The notes below the pieces were generated by a model. That model searched no databases. It saw only the letters and a program-made list of their open reading frames with translations, and was not told the origin of the DNA. 64,000 nucleotides of DNA from JBECKS01 sp964557005 (lineage in GTDB: Bacteria; Pseudomonadota; Gammaproteobacteria; Pseudomonadales; JBECKS01). How positions within the stretch are numbered: the first letter of the stretch is position 1; every line of letters starts with the position of its first letter. The position numbers were made by a program, and so were the translations under genes. The stretch covers positions 184,279 through 248,278 of the forward strand of contig CAZKYI010000003.1 of NCBI GenBank assembly GCA_964557005.1, in the 5' to 3' direction. This document shows positions 45,105 to 53,715 of the stretch, in pieces.

Positions 45105-46223
45105 TTAAAATGAATAATTTTTATAAACGGCTTTCCCGTGACGCACAAAGGGAGGTTTGACGATTTCCACTTCCACGCGCTTCTTGCGCATTTCAACCTC
45201 GGCGGTTTGCTGTCGGGTAAGGGGAATGCGTGCCAAGGCAATGGAAAAATTCAAAGTCGGTGAAAAAGTACCACTGGTAATTTCACCCTGTCCTTCAGCA
45301 AGCAAGACAGGCTGGTGTGCTCTTAACACGCCTCTGTCCCTGAATAATAAACCGACCAGTACACGTTCATGTTTATCCTTAAGTGTTTCAAGTGCCGAAC
45401 GGCCTATAAAATCGCGCTGTGCATCGTGCCATGAAACAGTCCAATCCATGCCTGCCTCATAAGGGTTGATACTTTCGTCCATGTCCGAGCCATAAAGATT
45501 CATACCCGCTTCCAGCCGCAAGGTATCTCTCGCACCCAGACCAATGGGTTTCACCCCCTCCTGCAAAAGCTTTTCCCACAACGAATCCAGCAAATGATTT
45601 TCAACGATAAGCTCGAACCCCGCTTCACCGGTGTATCCCGTTCTGGCTACATAGGCAAAAGCAGTATCACAGGCCTGAAACACTTCCAGCGCTTGAATGG
45701 CTTTTTGATCAACTTCTGAAAACAGTGTTAACAAACAGCTTTCTGCCTGCGGCCCCTGTACTGCCAGAATCCCCACATCCGCACGCTCTTTTATCTCAAG
45801 CGCGAAACCTTTGGCCTTTTCCTGCATCCAGCGTAAATCTTTTTCGCGTGTGCCGCAGTTAACCACCAGCCGATAAGCATCGGCACGCTTGTACACAATC
45901 AAATCATCGAGAATGCCACCCGCTTCATTGAGCATGGCGGAATACAAGGCTTTTCCCTGCTTTTGCAGCCGCGCGACATCGTTGGCCAACAGGTAGCGCA
46001 AATATTTTTCAGCATCTGCGCCTGCAACATCCACCACCGTCATATGCGAGACATCAAACACACCTGCTGCATTTCGAACAATGTGATGCTCTTCCAGTTG
46101 CGAACCATAATGAAGTGGCATTTCCCAGCCACTGAAATCCACCAATTTAGCACCTACTTTTACGTGCTGTTGGTACAACGGGCTGCGTTTTAACATGTTT
46201 GCGGAAACCAGAATTGAGGCCAT
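45105..46223 (-). CDS. gcvT: Aminomethyltransferase (glycine cleavage T protein)
   Basis: 372 aa from ATG 46223. TTG 46226 and ATG 46196 (MLKRSPLYQQH) are alternatives, and the last matches where family members usually begin. None has a strong Shine-Dalgarno. Signatures: DFSGWEMPLHYGSQ, FDVSHM, RTGYTGEAGFEL and LGARDTLRLEAGMNLYG. It transfers the methylene of aminomethyl-GcvH to tetrahydrofolate and frees ammonia. It is the first gene of the gcv operon, divergent from the acyltransferase-like gene, with an inverted repeat in the gap. Confidence 0.96.
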   Translation of the reverse strand: MASILVSANMLKRSPLYQQHVKVGAKLVDFSGWEMPLHYGSQLEEHHIVRNAAGVFDVSHMTVVDVAGADAEKYLRYLLANDVARLQKQGKALYSAMLNEAGGILDDLIVYKRADAYRLVVNCGTREKDLRWMQEKAKGFALEIKERADVGILAVQGPQAESCLLTLFSEVDQKAIQALEVFQACDTAFAYVARTGYTGEAGFELIVENHLLDSLWEKLLQEGVKPIGLGARDTLRLEAGMNLYGSDMDESINPYEAGMDWTVSWHDAQRDFIGRSALETLKDKHERVLVGLLFRDRGVLRAHQPVLLAEGQGEITSGTFSPTLNFSIALARIPLTRQQTAEVEMRKKRVEVEIVKPPFVRHGKAVYKNYSF

Positions 46224-46282
46224 CAAAAGAAGGGGTGAATTCTACTCGCTAAAGCAAACTTGAGGTAGTACCGCTTCAACAC

Positions 46283-46314
46283 CGAGGGAAATATTAGCCG
46301 TTGATTTTCCCTCG
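46283..46314. promoter_or_regulatory. Perfect 9-bp inverted repeat upstream of gcvT
   Basis: CGAGGGAAA (46283-46291) and TTTCCCTCG (46306-46314) form a perfect inverted repeat with a 14-base spacer in the 141-base gap between divergent genes. It could be a transcription-factor site or a leader hairpin for gcvT. No T-tract follows in either direction, so it is not a simple terminator. Confidence 0.5.
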
Positions 46315-46364
46315 CATAAACGGTAATTGTAGGCTTTACACGAATCAGAGAGTAAAGGTTGGCC

Positions 46365-47177
46365 ATGCGCTCCATCGAAGATTTTTCAATCGCTAATTAT
46401 TTTCTTAAAAAGTATTACACCAGTGATATTGAAATCTACAAACACTCTGATGATCTGGAAACCATTCTGAAACAGCATCCAAAACTGGTGCTGGCCATCA
46501 ATCATGGTTCCGCCGCCGCACCTGCACCAGTACTGGCAGGTATTTGCGATAATTTCCTCAAGCATGGTGGTGCTCAACGCAAACCACTGATGATTGTATG
46601 GAGAACTTTCTACAAGGTTCCCCTGATTCGCCATCTGGTGAAATATCTCAGTCAGGTTGATGAAGGACTGTCGGCAAAAGAATTTCTGCACAAATTCCAG
46701 CACGAGGGTTTTACGGATTTGTTTGTGCTGCCCGAGGGAGAAAACTGTATGCTCGATGATAACGAGCACATCGCGCCTTTCCTGAGCCCGAAGTTTATTG
46801 AATTTGCAGTCAAGGCAAACTGCCCTGTGCTGGTTGTTGCACACGAAGGCACGGAAAAAATGTCAACACCGATTGAGTTTGAAGAAAACCACATGCGCTT
46901 GTTTAAATGGCTACCACTCCCGCCTCGCCATCTCAATATTTTCAGTCGCAGAAAAATTCTTAACTATCCGCACTTTTTTGAAACCAATATTGATCGCATC
47001 GTGCTGTACTACAAACTGTTTATACCGACACTCACACTTGAACAGCTCTCTCACGATGCTGAACAACTTCGTACGCAATTAAATGCAGAGTCAGACAAGG
47101 TTTACCAGCTCATGAGTGAAATGAAAAAAACGCTGGTTGCTGATAACGGCAAAGCAAAAAAAGCAAATAGCCCTTAG
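46365..47177 (+). CDS. Acyltransferase-like protein (PlsC-related)
   Basis: 270 aa from ATG 46365, with AAAGG 6 bases upstream. TTG 46359 is less likely. LVLAINHGSAAAPAPVL lines up with the NHxxxxD block of glycerophosphate acyltransferases, but the Asp is missing. FVLPEGENCM matches the PEG block III. The C-terminus is Lys-rich. It may be a divergent phospholipid acyltransferase or an inactive relative, and the substrate is unknown. It overlaps the stop of the convergent RND permease by 4 bases. Confidence 0.65.
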   Translation: MRSIEDFSIANYFLKKYYTSDIEIYKHSDDLETILKQHPKLVLAINHGSAAAPAPVLAGICDNFLKHGGAQRKPLMIVWRTFYKVPLIRHLVKYLSQVDEGLSAKEFLHKFQHEGFTDLFVLPEGENCMLDDNEHIAPFLSPKFIEFAVKANCPVLVVAHEGTEKMSTPIEFEENHMRLFKWLPLPPRHLNIFSRRKILNYPHFFETNIDRIVLYYKLFIPTLTLEQLSHDAEQLRTQLNAESDKVYQLMSEMKKTLVADNGKAKKANSP

Positions 47178-50100
47178 GGTTTTTGTGTTACTTCGTCGCT
47201 TTTGAACAAGACTCTGAAATAATTTTCAAAACGCTCAACAAACTGTTTTCGCTCAAGATATTTTTCCACATCGTAAAGCACAGCATAGAGACAAGGGATA
47301 AATATCAAACTGATGGTTGTCGCAAACATCACACCGAAACCGAGGGAAATAGCCATTGGCACCAGAAACTGCGCCTGAACACTGTCTGCAAACATGAGGG
47401 GCAGCAGACCACCGAAAGTGGTAATCGAGGTCAGTGCAATCGGTCTGAAACGCACAATCCCCACAGAGCAAATCGCTTCCAATATATGTACGCCTCTCCT
47501 GCGACTGCGATTGATATGATCAACCAGAACCAGCGTATCGTTTATCACCACACCACTCACCGCAATAATTCCCACCGCAGACCAAATCGTAACCTCCACG
47601 CCCATGATCACATGCCCCACCAGAGCACCGACAATACCAAAGGGAATAACGGTCAGCACCATCAGGGGTTGCCAATATGAAACCAGTGATATGGCCATCA
47701 ATAAATACATGGCTAACAAGGTAATCGGGAAGGCCAACGCCAGAAAAGAAAGCACTTCCTGACCGCGTTTTTGTCCTCCCGCACTTTTCCAGGTCATACC
47801 AGGATAGTTTGCATCCAGTTTATCGAGAAAATCCTTTTTGGCAGCGTTCATGATTTGCGGAACCGAAACCTTGTCTTCAAGCTTCGCCCGTACATTCACG
47901 CTTCTCATGCCGTTATGTAACACAATCACCGCAGGGCTGGTGGTGTAATGTAAATCTGCAATGGTATACAAAGGAACGGTACTGCCATCTTTCAACATGA
48001 TGTCCAGATTCTCAAAGAACCATAAAGACTGTCTGTCCTCTTCAGGATAACCAATATTCACTGGCAAGCGATTTCCGCTTTCATCATAAATGCGCAAGGT
48101 TTCCTTGTGAAAAGCCTGTCTTATTTGTGCGGCTACCTGAATACTGGTGATACCCATATTGGCTGCTTCTTCTTTTAGACGAAATCCGATTTCCTGTTCG
48201 CCTTGGGCAAAGGTATCCCAGCTTGAAATAACACCTTCATAATTTTCAAATATCCCAACCAATTCTTCTGCTGCTGCTTTTAATAATTCTACATCGGTAT
48301 GCGTAAGCTCCAAATCAATCTGTGCGCCCATATTGATTAAAGAAGCACTCACTTCCAGTGAGCGAACATGGGGAACATCGCCAAAAGATTTTCTCAAACG
48401 CATTTCAATTTCCTGACTGGTAATCTCACGCACTTTTGCCGGATTCAGGAAAATGGACACTGTCCCCTGAGTGGTAGAACCTCTGTTCATTTCAGCGGCT
48501 ACATGAGTCACCTGATCAAAACCCAGGTCCTGATTAACCTCCTGTTTGAACTTGAGTGCTGCCTGCTCAAGCTTGCGCAAAGCTTGCTCAGATTCCTGCA
48601 AAGGCGTTTCGGCAATCATCGACAAGCGTGCAGTAACGGTGTCTCCCTCAATCTGGGAAACCACGCTGACATTAATCCAGCGAAACGCCAGTAAAGCCAG
48701 ACAAATCAGAAACACCATCAGAAATGCGATGACCGTTGTATAACGCCAATACAAGGCTTTTTCCAGTCCAGGGGAATAGCGATGTTTGAGAAAATGATTC
48801 AGTGCGCCAGAAACCCTGTTTTGAAAACGACTGAGCGCAGGAAATAATTCACTCTTTCTATTTGCCTCAGTCACCAGATGAGAGGGTAAAACCAGAAAGG
48901 CTTCCACAAGTGAAAACGCCAATGCGAGTATCACCACCAGTGAAACCTCTGAAATCAGCTGGCCTTCCGTGCCAGGCATAAACAACATCGGCGCAAATGC
49001 AATCATGGTCGTCAGCACGGCAAGCATCACCGGCAAATACACTTCAAGTGTTCCATCTATTGAGCCTTGCACACCAAAATTATTTCTCTCATGCTGCTCA
49101 TAAATACTTTCACCAATGATAATCGCATCATCAACCACAATACCGATTACAAGGATAAAACCAAACAGCGATACCATGTTCAGGGAGACACCAAGCAAAT
49201 ACAACGCAACAATAGTACCGAGAATTGCAATCGGAATACCGGCAGATATCCACAGTGATAAACGCAGATTCATAAATGCGAGAAGAATCAGAAACACCAG
49301 CACAAGCCCGGAAATTGCATTGTTTTTTAGCATCGAGAGTCGGCCTTCTACTGCTTTTGACGCATCATAGGAAATCTGCAACTCAAGCCCGTCTGGCACA
49401 TAATTCTGTGCCTGATCCACAAAGGTTCTAACGTCGTCTGCAAGCTTGATCAAATCTTCATGTTGCGCACGATTCACACCGATATAAACCACATTTTTTT
49501 CGTCAAGGCGTTTATAGCGATTATCAACCAGATAGTTTTTGTTCACCTTGGCTACGTCTGCAAGTACAACCTGAGCACCGTCCGGATACGCACGGACAGC
49601 AAGATCTTCAAGTGTTTGTGCATTATTAACAGGCGACTCTCCAATCACACTGATGCTCCCCTGTTCGGTACTCAAACTAGTACCTACAATGTCAATCGAC
49701 ACACTGCGAATACTATTGATAATTTCAGTATGGGTGACTGTATATTTTCTAAGCGCCGACTCGGATAACTCTACCTGAAATTCTTCGTTGGCAGGTTCTA
49801 ACAAATAAACCAGACTGACATTAGGTAACAACATAAGTCTGCCAACCACCAATTCGGCAATTCTGGTCAAACTTTCCACATCGGTATCGCCACTCAGCGT
49901 CAAACTCATCACCGGTTCCATGAGCTCGATTTCCCTGACAACAGGCGTGGTCGCCTCGGAAGGCAAACTCACAACCGCCATTCGCGAGCGCACCTTGTTG
50001 AGCACTTCACTTAATGAAAAATCCGGAGAAACTTCAATGGAAGTAATCGAAACATTTTTTTTGGCATGTGTAGTGATGTCCACAATACCGTCAATACCAA

Positions 50101-50317
50101 TTAAAACCTGCTCTATACGACGTGATACGGTTCGTTCTACCTGACTCGAACCTGCACCCGGCAAGCCAACAATAATTTCAATTCGATTGACGCCAATGTC
50201 CGGAATGGTTTTTTTCTCAAGCAGGGGATAAATAATCAGCCCCGCTATCACAACAAATAGCGCCATCAGATTAGCTGTCACATGATTATTGGCAAACCAG
50301 ACAATCAAACTTTTCAT
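47174..50317 (-). CDS. RND efflux permease (HAE family)
   Basis: 1047 aa with the AcrB-like plan of 12 helices and two large periplasmic loops. TM4 carries the proton-relay Asp pair in GIVVDDAIIIGES. The TM10 position of AcrB Lys940 reads SGVVINDTLVLVD, with Asn instead of Lys, as in some other RND subfamilies. The N-terminus MKSLIVWFANNHVTANL and the pore region are typical. It exports small amphiphiles from the periplasm or inner membrane. Its start overlaps the adaptor stop (ATGA), and it closes the right NRPS operon, so peptide export is a fair inference. Confidence 0.95.
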   Translation of the reverse strand: MKSLIVWFANNHVTANLMALFVVIAGLIIYPLLEKKTIPDIGVNRIEIIVGLPGAGSSQVERTVSRRIEQVLIGIDGIVDITTHAKKNVSITSIEVSPDFSLSEVLNKVRSRMAVVSLPSEATTPVVREIELMEPVMSLTLSGDTDVESLTRIAELVVGRLMLLPNVSLVYLLEPANEEFQVELSESALRKYTVTHTEIINSIRSVSIDIVGTSLSTEQGSISVIGESPVNNAQTLEDLAVRAYPDGAQVVLADVAKVNKNYLVDNRYKRLDEKNVVYIGVNRAQHEDLIKLADDVRTFVDQAQNYVPDGLELQISYDASKAVEGRLSMLKNNAISGLVLVFLILLAFMNLRLSLWISAGIPIAILGTIVALYLLGVSLNMVSLFGFILVIGIVVDDAIIIGESIYEQHERNNFGVQGSIDGTLEVYLPVMLAVLTTMIAFAPMLFMPGTEGQLISEVSLVVILALAFSLVEAFLVLPSHLVTEANRKSELFPALSRFQNRVSGALNHFLKHRYSPGLEKALYWRYTTVIAFLMVFLICLALLAFRWINVSVVSQIEGDTVTARLSMIAETPLQESEQALRKLEQAALKFKQEVNQDLGFDQVTHVAAEMNRGSTTQGTVSIFLNPAKVREITSQEIEMRLRKSFGDVPHVRSLEVSASLINMGAQIDLELTHTDVELLKAAAEELVGIFENYEGVISSWDTFAQGEQEIGFRLKEEAANMGITSIQVAAQIRQAFHKETLRIYDESGNRLPVNIGYPEEDRQSLWFFENLDIMLKDGSTVPLYTIADLHYTTSPAVIVLHNGMRSVNVRAKLEDKVSVPQIMNAAKKDFLDKLDANYPGMTWKSAGGQKRGQEVLSFLALAFPITLLAMYLLMAISLVSYWQPLMVLTVIPFGIVGALVGHVIMGVEVTIWSAVGIIAVSGVVINDTLVLVDHINRSRRRGVHILEAICSVGIVRFRPIALTSITTFGGLLPLMFADSVQAQFLVPMAISLGFGVMFATTISLIFIPCLYAVLYDVEKYLERKQFVERFENYFRVLFKSDEVTQKP

Positions 50318-51609
50318 GGCTGTGTGCCTTCTTCTTGAATCATATCGGCACTTGTAGTTTGTTCAGTCAAGGCAATGGGATTCACTTCAATACCATTCGC
50401 AAGTATTTCAAGATTTGAAACGATGACCTGTGCGCCATTCTCAATACCTGAATGAACAAAGATGTGATGTTGTCCTTTGTAAATCAACTCGGCATCCACC
50501 GATTTCAGTTTATTATGCTCATCTACCAGCCATATTTTCTGATTTGACTTCAGCGCCTTACGCGGTAACTGAATAATATTTTCAAACTGTTTTCCCTGTA
50601 TCTCGGCCTGTACAAAATAACCCGGGCTTAAAGGGGGACGACCAGGTTGCTCCGAATCAAGCGCATACGGTGCATCAATTTCAATAGTCAGGTATTGCAA
50701 CTTGTTAAGCTCATTTCTTCCAGCAAGCCGTATCAAACGCCCCTGCCAATAAAATTGCTGATTCCCAAATTCGGCTGACAGTTTTACTTTGGGGAAATCT
50801 TCTGGATTATCTGTGTTCGGAAGATCAAGCAAGGATAACTGACGATCTGCAACGGCCAACTGAACCTCGGCAGTGTCGGTCGAAAAAATCGAAGCGATTG
50901 GTGTACCCGCTTTTATCATCTGTCCATTTTGTATGGTGGAATGTCGAATGATGCCATCAAAGGGAGCCTTCACTTGTGTGGAAGCAATCAAGTCATCCAT
51001 TCTTGCAACATCCGCCTCAGCTGCAACGACAGCGGCATTCACTTCCCTCAACTGAACCTTGCCCGCATCTGTTCGTAGTGTGCCTCGCACTTGCAGTTCA
51101 CTTTGTCTGGCAAACTGAACCGACTTTGCATGCGCAAGTTGTGCTTCCACTTTAGTTTTGTCCTGCTGGTAGGAATGATCAGACACCTGAAGCAACAACT
51201 CACCCGCTTTGACACGACCGCCATCTACCAGATTGGGGGAAGTGTAAATCACAGGGCCATTCACCAGAGAAAAAAGCTGTATCTCATGCTTGGGTCTGAC
51301 AAAGCCCTGACCGTAGACAGGCAACTGAATATTCTGTTTCTGTGCTTCAAATACACGCACAACGGGAACAAATAATTCACTGTCTTTCTTGCTGACTGAC
51401 GGCGCAAAAACACCCAGCAGAAAAATAATTGAAAATCCGATCAGCAAAATAAAAATCGGCAGCGTCAGTAAACGTGGATTGTCTGGAAGTTTGTTTTTGA
51501 GAAAAACTGGCAGCTTGTTATCAAGTCCTTTTAAATCCAGCCAGTCATTAAGTGTTTGACGCGCTTTGGCAAAACCTTGTTTTAGTTGATGATTCGATGA
51601 CATAAGCAT
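50314..51609 (-). CDS. RND periplasmic adaptor (membrane fusion protein)
   Basis: 431 aa. One N-terminal transmembrane anchor (about 49-69, LLTLPIFILLIGFSIIFLLG) follows an unusually long cytoplasmic segment of about 45 residues. Then come the beta-barrel and lipoyl halves (GGRVKAGELLLQVSD), a coiled-coil hairpin (about 150-215), TQVKAPFDGIIRHSTIQNGQMIKAGTP, and C-terminal beta domains. It bridges the permease at 47174 to an outer-membrane channel. ATG 51609 and 51603 are both possible. The gene starts 18 bases after the thioesterase. Confidence 0.94.
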   Translation of the reverse strand: MLMSSNHQLKQGFAKARQTLNDWLDLKGLDNKLPVFLKNKLPDNPRLLTLPIFILLIGFSIIFLLGVFAPSVSKKDSELFVPVVRVFEAQKQNIQLPVYGQGFVRPKHEIQLFSLVNGPVIYTSPNLVDGGRVKAGELLLQVSDHSYQQDKTKVEAQLAHAKSVQFARQSELQVRGTLRTDAGKVQLREVNAAVVAAEADVARMDDLIASTQVKAPFDGIIRHSTIQNGQMIKAGTPIASIFSTDTAEVQLAVADRQLSLLDLPNTDNPEDFPKVKLSAEFGNQQFYWQGRLIRLAGRNELNKLQYLTIEIDAPYALDSEQPGRPPLSPGYFVQAEIQGKQFENIIQLPRKALKSNQKIWLVDEHNKLKSVDAELIYKGQHHIFVHSGIENGAQVIVSNLEILANGIEVNPIALTEQTTSADMIQEEGTQP

Positions 51610-51627
51610 TCCAGACTTTCAAAATTT

Positions 51628-52413
51628 TTATACGGTTTTCAAAATCTCATTCAGTTTTTCAATCAAACTGGCTTCTTGCGTGTGCAAATAGAAATGATCT
51701 CCCGAAAATAAATGCACATCACATGGCAACAGACTTTCTCTCGACCAGCCATGCAAACTCGCTTCGCTTAAATGCTGATCATCTACGCCACCCATCACCT
51801 GAATCGGTATGTTTAACGGCTCGCGTAATTCAGCCTGCCAGTTTTCAATGAGTTTAAAATCATTGCGAATAATTGGTTCCATCAATTCCATCAAATCACG
51901 ATGTTGCAATACCTCTTCAGGCGTGCCATTCAAATTCTGCAAGCGTTCAAGAAATTTGTCTTTCGGTAAATTATGAATGGGCTGGTAATCTCTCGGCAGA
52001 CTTTCGCGTGGCGCTCGTCTTCCGGAAACCATCAGTAATTCAGGCAAGTTGTTTTGTTGTGTGCTTAATTGATGACACAACTCCCAAGCCACACTAGCCC
52101 CCATGCTATGGCCAAAAAACACATACGGTTTTTGCTCAAAAGTTAGCTTGCAAGCTTGGTAAATTGCCTCGACCAATTCATCCATCGAAGCCATCAGCTT
52201 TTCTTTGAATCGTGTTGCGCGCCCCGGATATTGTATGGCAAGCACTTCTATATCCGCGTTAATCAGGCGAGACCACTGCCTGAACGCACCCGCATTTCCA
52301 CCTGCATAGGGAAAACAAATGAGTCGCAAGCGTGCATCAGGACGCACATCAGAACACATTATCCAGGGATTAAGTCTATCGTCTGATTGGGACACTATTA
52401 CGGATGGCTGCAT
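51628..52413 (-). CDS. Type II thioesterase (editing)
   Basis: 261 aa from ATG 52413, whose A is shared with the TGA of the MFS gene (TGATG) and which has AGGGAT upstream. Alpha/beta-hydrolase signatures: LICFPYAGGNAGAFRQW, nucleophile GHSMGAS, MGGVDDQH (Asp region) and FSGDHFYLH (catalytic His). Stand-alone NRPS thioesterases of this type remove stalled or misprimed acyl groups from carrier proteins. It is transcribed with the TE-containing NRPS upstream. Confidence 0.95.
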   Translation of the reverse strand: MQPSVIVSQSDDRLNPWIMCSDVRPDARLRLICFPYAGGNAGAFRQWSRLINADIEVLAIQYPGRATRFKEKLMASMDELVEAIYQACKLTFEQKPYVFFGHSMGASVAWELCHQLSTQQNNLPELLMVSGRRAPRESLPRDYQPIHNLPKDKFLERLQNLNGTPEEVLQHRDLMELMEPIIRNDFKLIENWQAELREPLNIPIQVMGGVDDQHLSEASLHGWSRESLLPCDVHLFSGDHFYLHTQEASLIEKLNEILKTV

Positions 52414-53711
52414 CAATCCCTATCTTCCAAATCGGTTTCAATTCTGCGAATTTTCGAATTCATCAGCGCCAAGAATACCACCATAACCAAAACGAGGGCT
52501 ACACTGCTCACCATCAGGGCAATGCCTCTACCCGTGCCTGCACCATAAATCGAAACCAGCCAACGATTCTGTGTGGTGCTTTCCATCATCCATGGTTCAA
52601 AAACATATTGCGCGAGCGGCCCTGCAACAAGAAAACCGATTGGCATTGCAAGATTGATGAACAACATACCCAAACCATCGACTCGCCCAATATATTGACT
52701 ATCAACTTTCTGCTGAATAATTGCCTGATTACACGCGAGACTGATTGGCAAACCTGTCGACACCATGAAAGCACCCAGCGCAATCACATATAAATTTGTA
52801 GAAATTGGCAAAATCGACATGCCAAAACCCATGAACAAGGCTGCGCCCAGAATAATATAAATTTTCTTTTGTTTGCCTTTCCACAGGCCAATCATGATTG
52901 CACCGAATAAATAGCCCAAACCCGCTATCGTTAAAATCATTCCCAGCGCCTGAGCATCGGCAAAAGTCAGAATCAAAGGTTGTATCAGCACGATGATGGC
53001 TGCGCACAATAAATTCAAAATAAAGTAAAAACCAATCAACCACAGCAAGGCATCTTTTTGTTTGAGGTAATACCATGCAAAACGCACACTGGTAAAAATA
53101 CTTTCATCGGCGGCCAATTCATGTTTGGGTAATTTCAAAAAACTTAAAATCACCAAGCCGATAATAAATGTACATAAATCAATCAGCAGAATACCCAACA
53201 ACTCTATTTTGAGTAATAAAAATCCCGCCATCGAAGGTGCCAGCAAGGTAACAACGCCATAAGCACTGGCAATCATTCCGTTAGCACGCGTCAAGTCACT
53301 TGCATTCACCAGAATTTTAACGGAAGCAGTAATCGCAGGTTTGGAAAATGCCATGGCAATTCCGTTAATCGCCGACAACACCACAATATGCCAAACCTCC
53401 AGCAAATCGGAAAAATATAAAGCAGCGATACAGGCAGAAACCACCGCAGACACCAGAGAACTGGTAATCAAAATAGTTTTCTTGTCCTTTCTGTCCACCA
53501 CCGAGCCTGCAAAAGGCAGGGTTAATACCGCACCCATTGCGGTAGCGAAAAAAATACTCGAATACGCACTCACCGAACCTAATTCACGAAAGGCCCAGAC
53601 ACCCAGAGAAAAAGAAGTCAGTGCTGAACCCAGCAAGGAAACAACCTGACCAAACAAGATGAAACTGAAATGTTTCAATCTTTGCTCGGCGCTACGCTCT
53701 TCAAGTGTCAT
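52413..53711 (-). CDS. MFS transporter, NRPS-linked exporter
   Basis: 432 aa with about 12 transmembrane helices. N-terminal FGQVVSLLGSALTSFSLGVWAF and FAGSVVDRKDKKTILI match the MFS loop 2-3 motif of the EntS/DHA3-like drug exporters. Such genes inside NRPS operons usually export the product. Start ATG 53711 lies 4 bases after the NRPS stop, and the gene overlaps the thioesterase start. Confidence 0.93.
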   Translation of the reverse strand: MTLEERSAEQRLKHFSFILFGQVVSLLGSALTSFSLGVWAFRELGSVSAYSSIFFATAMGAVLTLPFAGSVVDRKDKKTILITSSLVSAVVSACIAALYFSDLLEVWHIVVLSAINGIAMAFSKPAITASVKILVNASDLTRANGMIASAYGVVTLLAPSMAGFLLLKIELLGILLIDLCTFIIGLVILSFLKLPKHELAADESIFTSVRFAWYYLKQKDALLWLIGFYFILNLLCAAIIVLIQPLILTFADAQALGMILTIAGLGYLFGAIMIGLWKGKQKKIYIILGAALFMGFGMSILPISTNLYVIALGAFMVSTGLPISLACNQAIIQQKVDSQYIGRVDGLGMLFINLAMPIGFLVAGPLAQYVFEPWMMESTTQNRWLVSIYGAGTGRGIALMVSSVALVLVMVVFLALMNSKIRRIETDLEDRD

Positions 53712-53715
53712 AGGA

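Noticed and set aside
46224..46364. Glycine riboswitch upstream of gcvT
   Set aside because: The gap is short and I could not find the conserved core bases of the aptamer. Only a simple dyad is visible.
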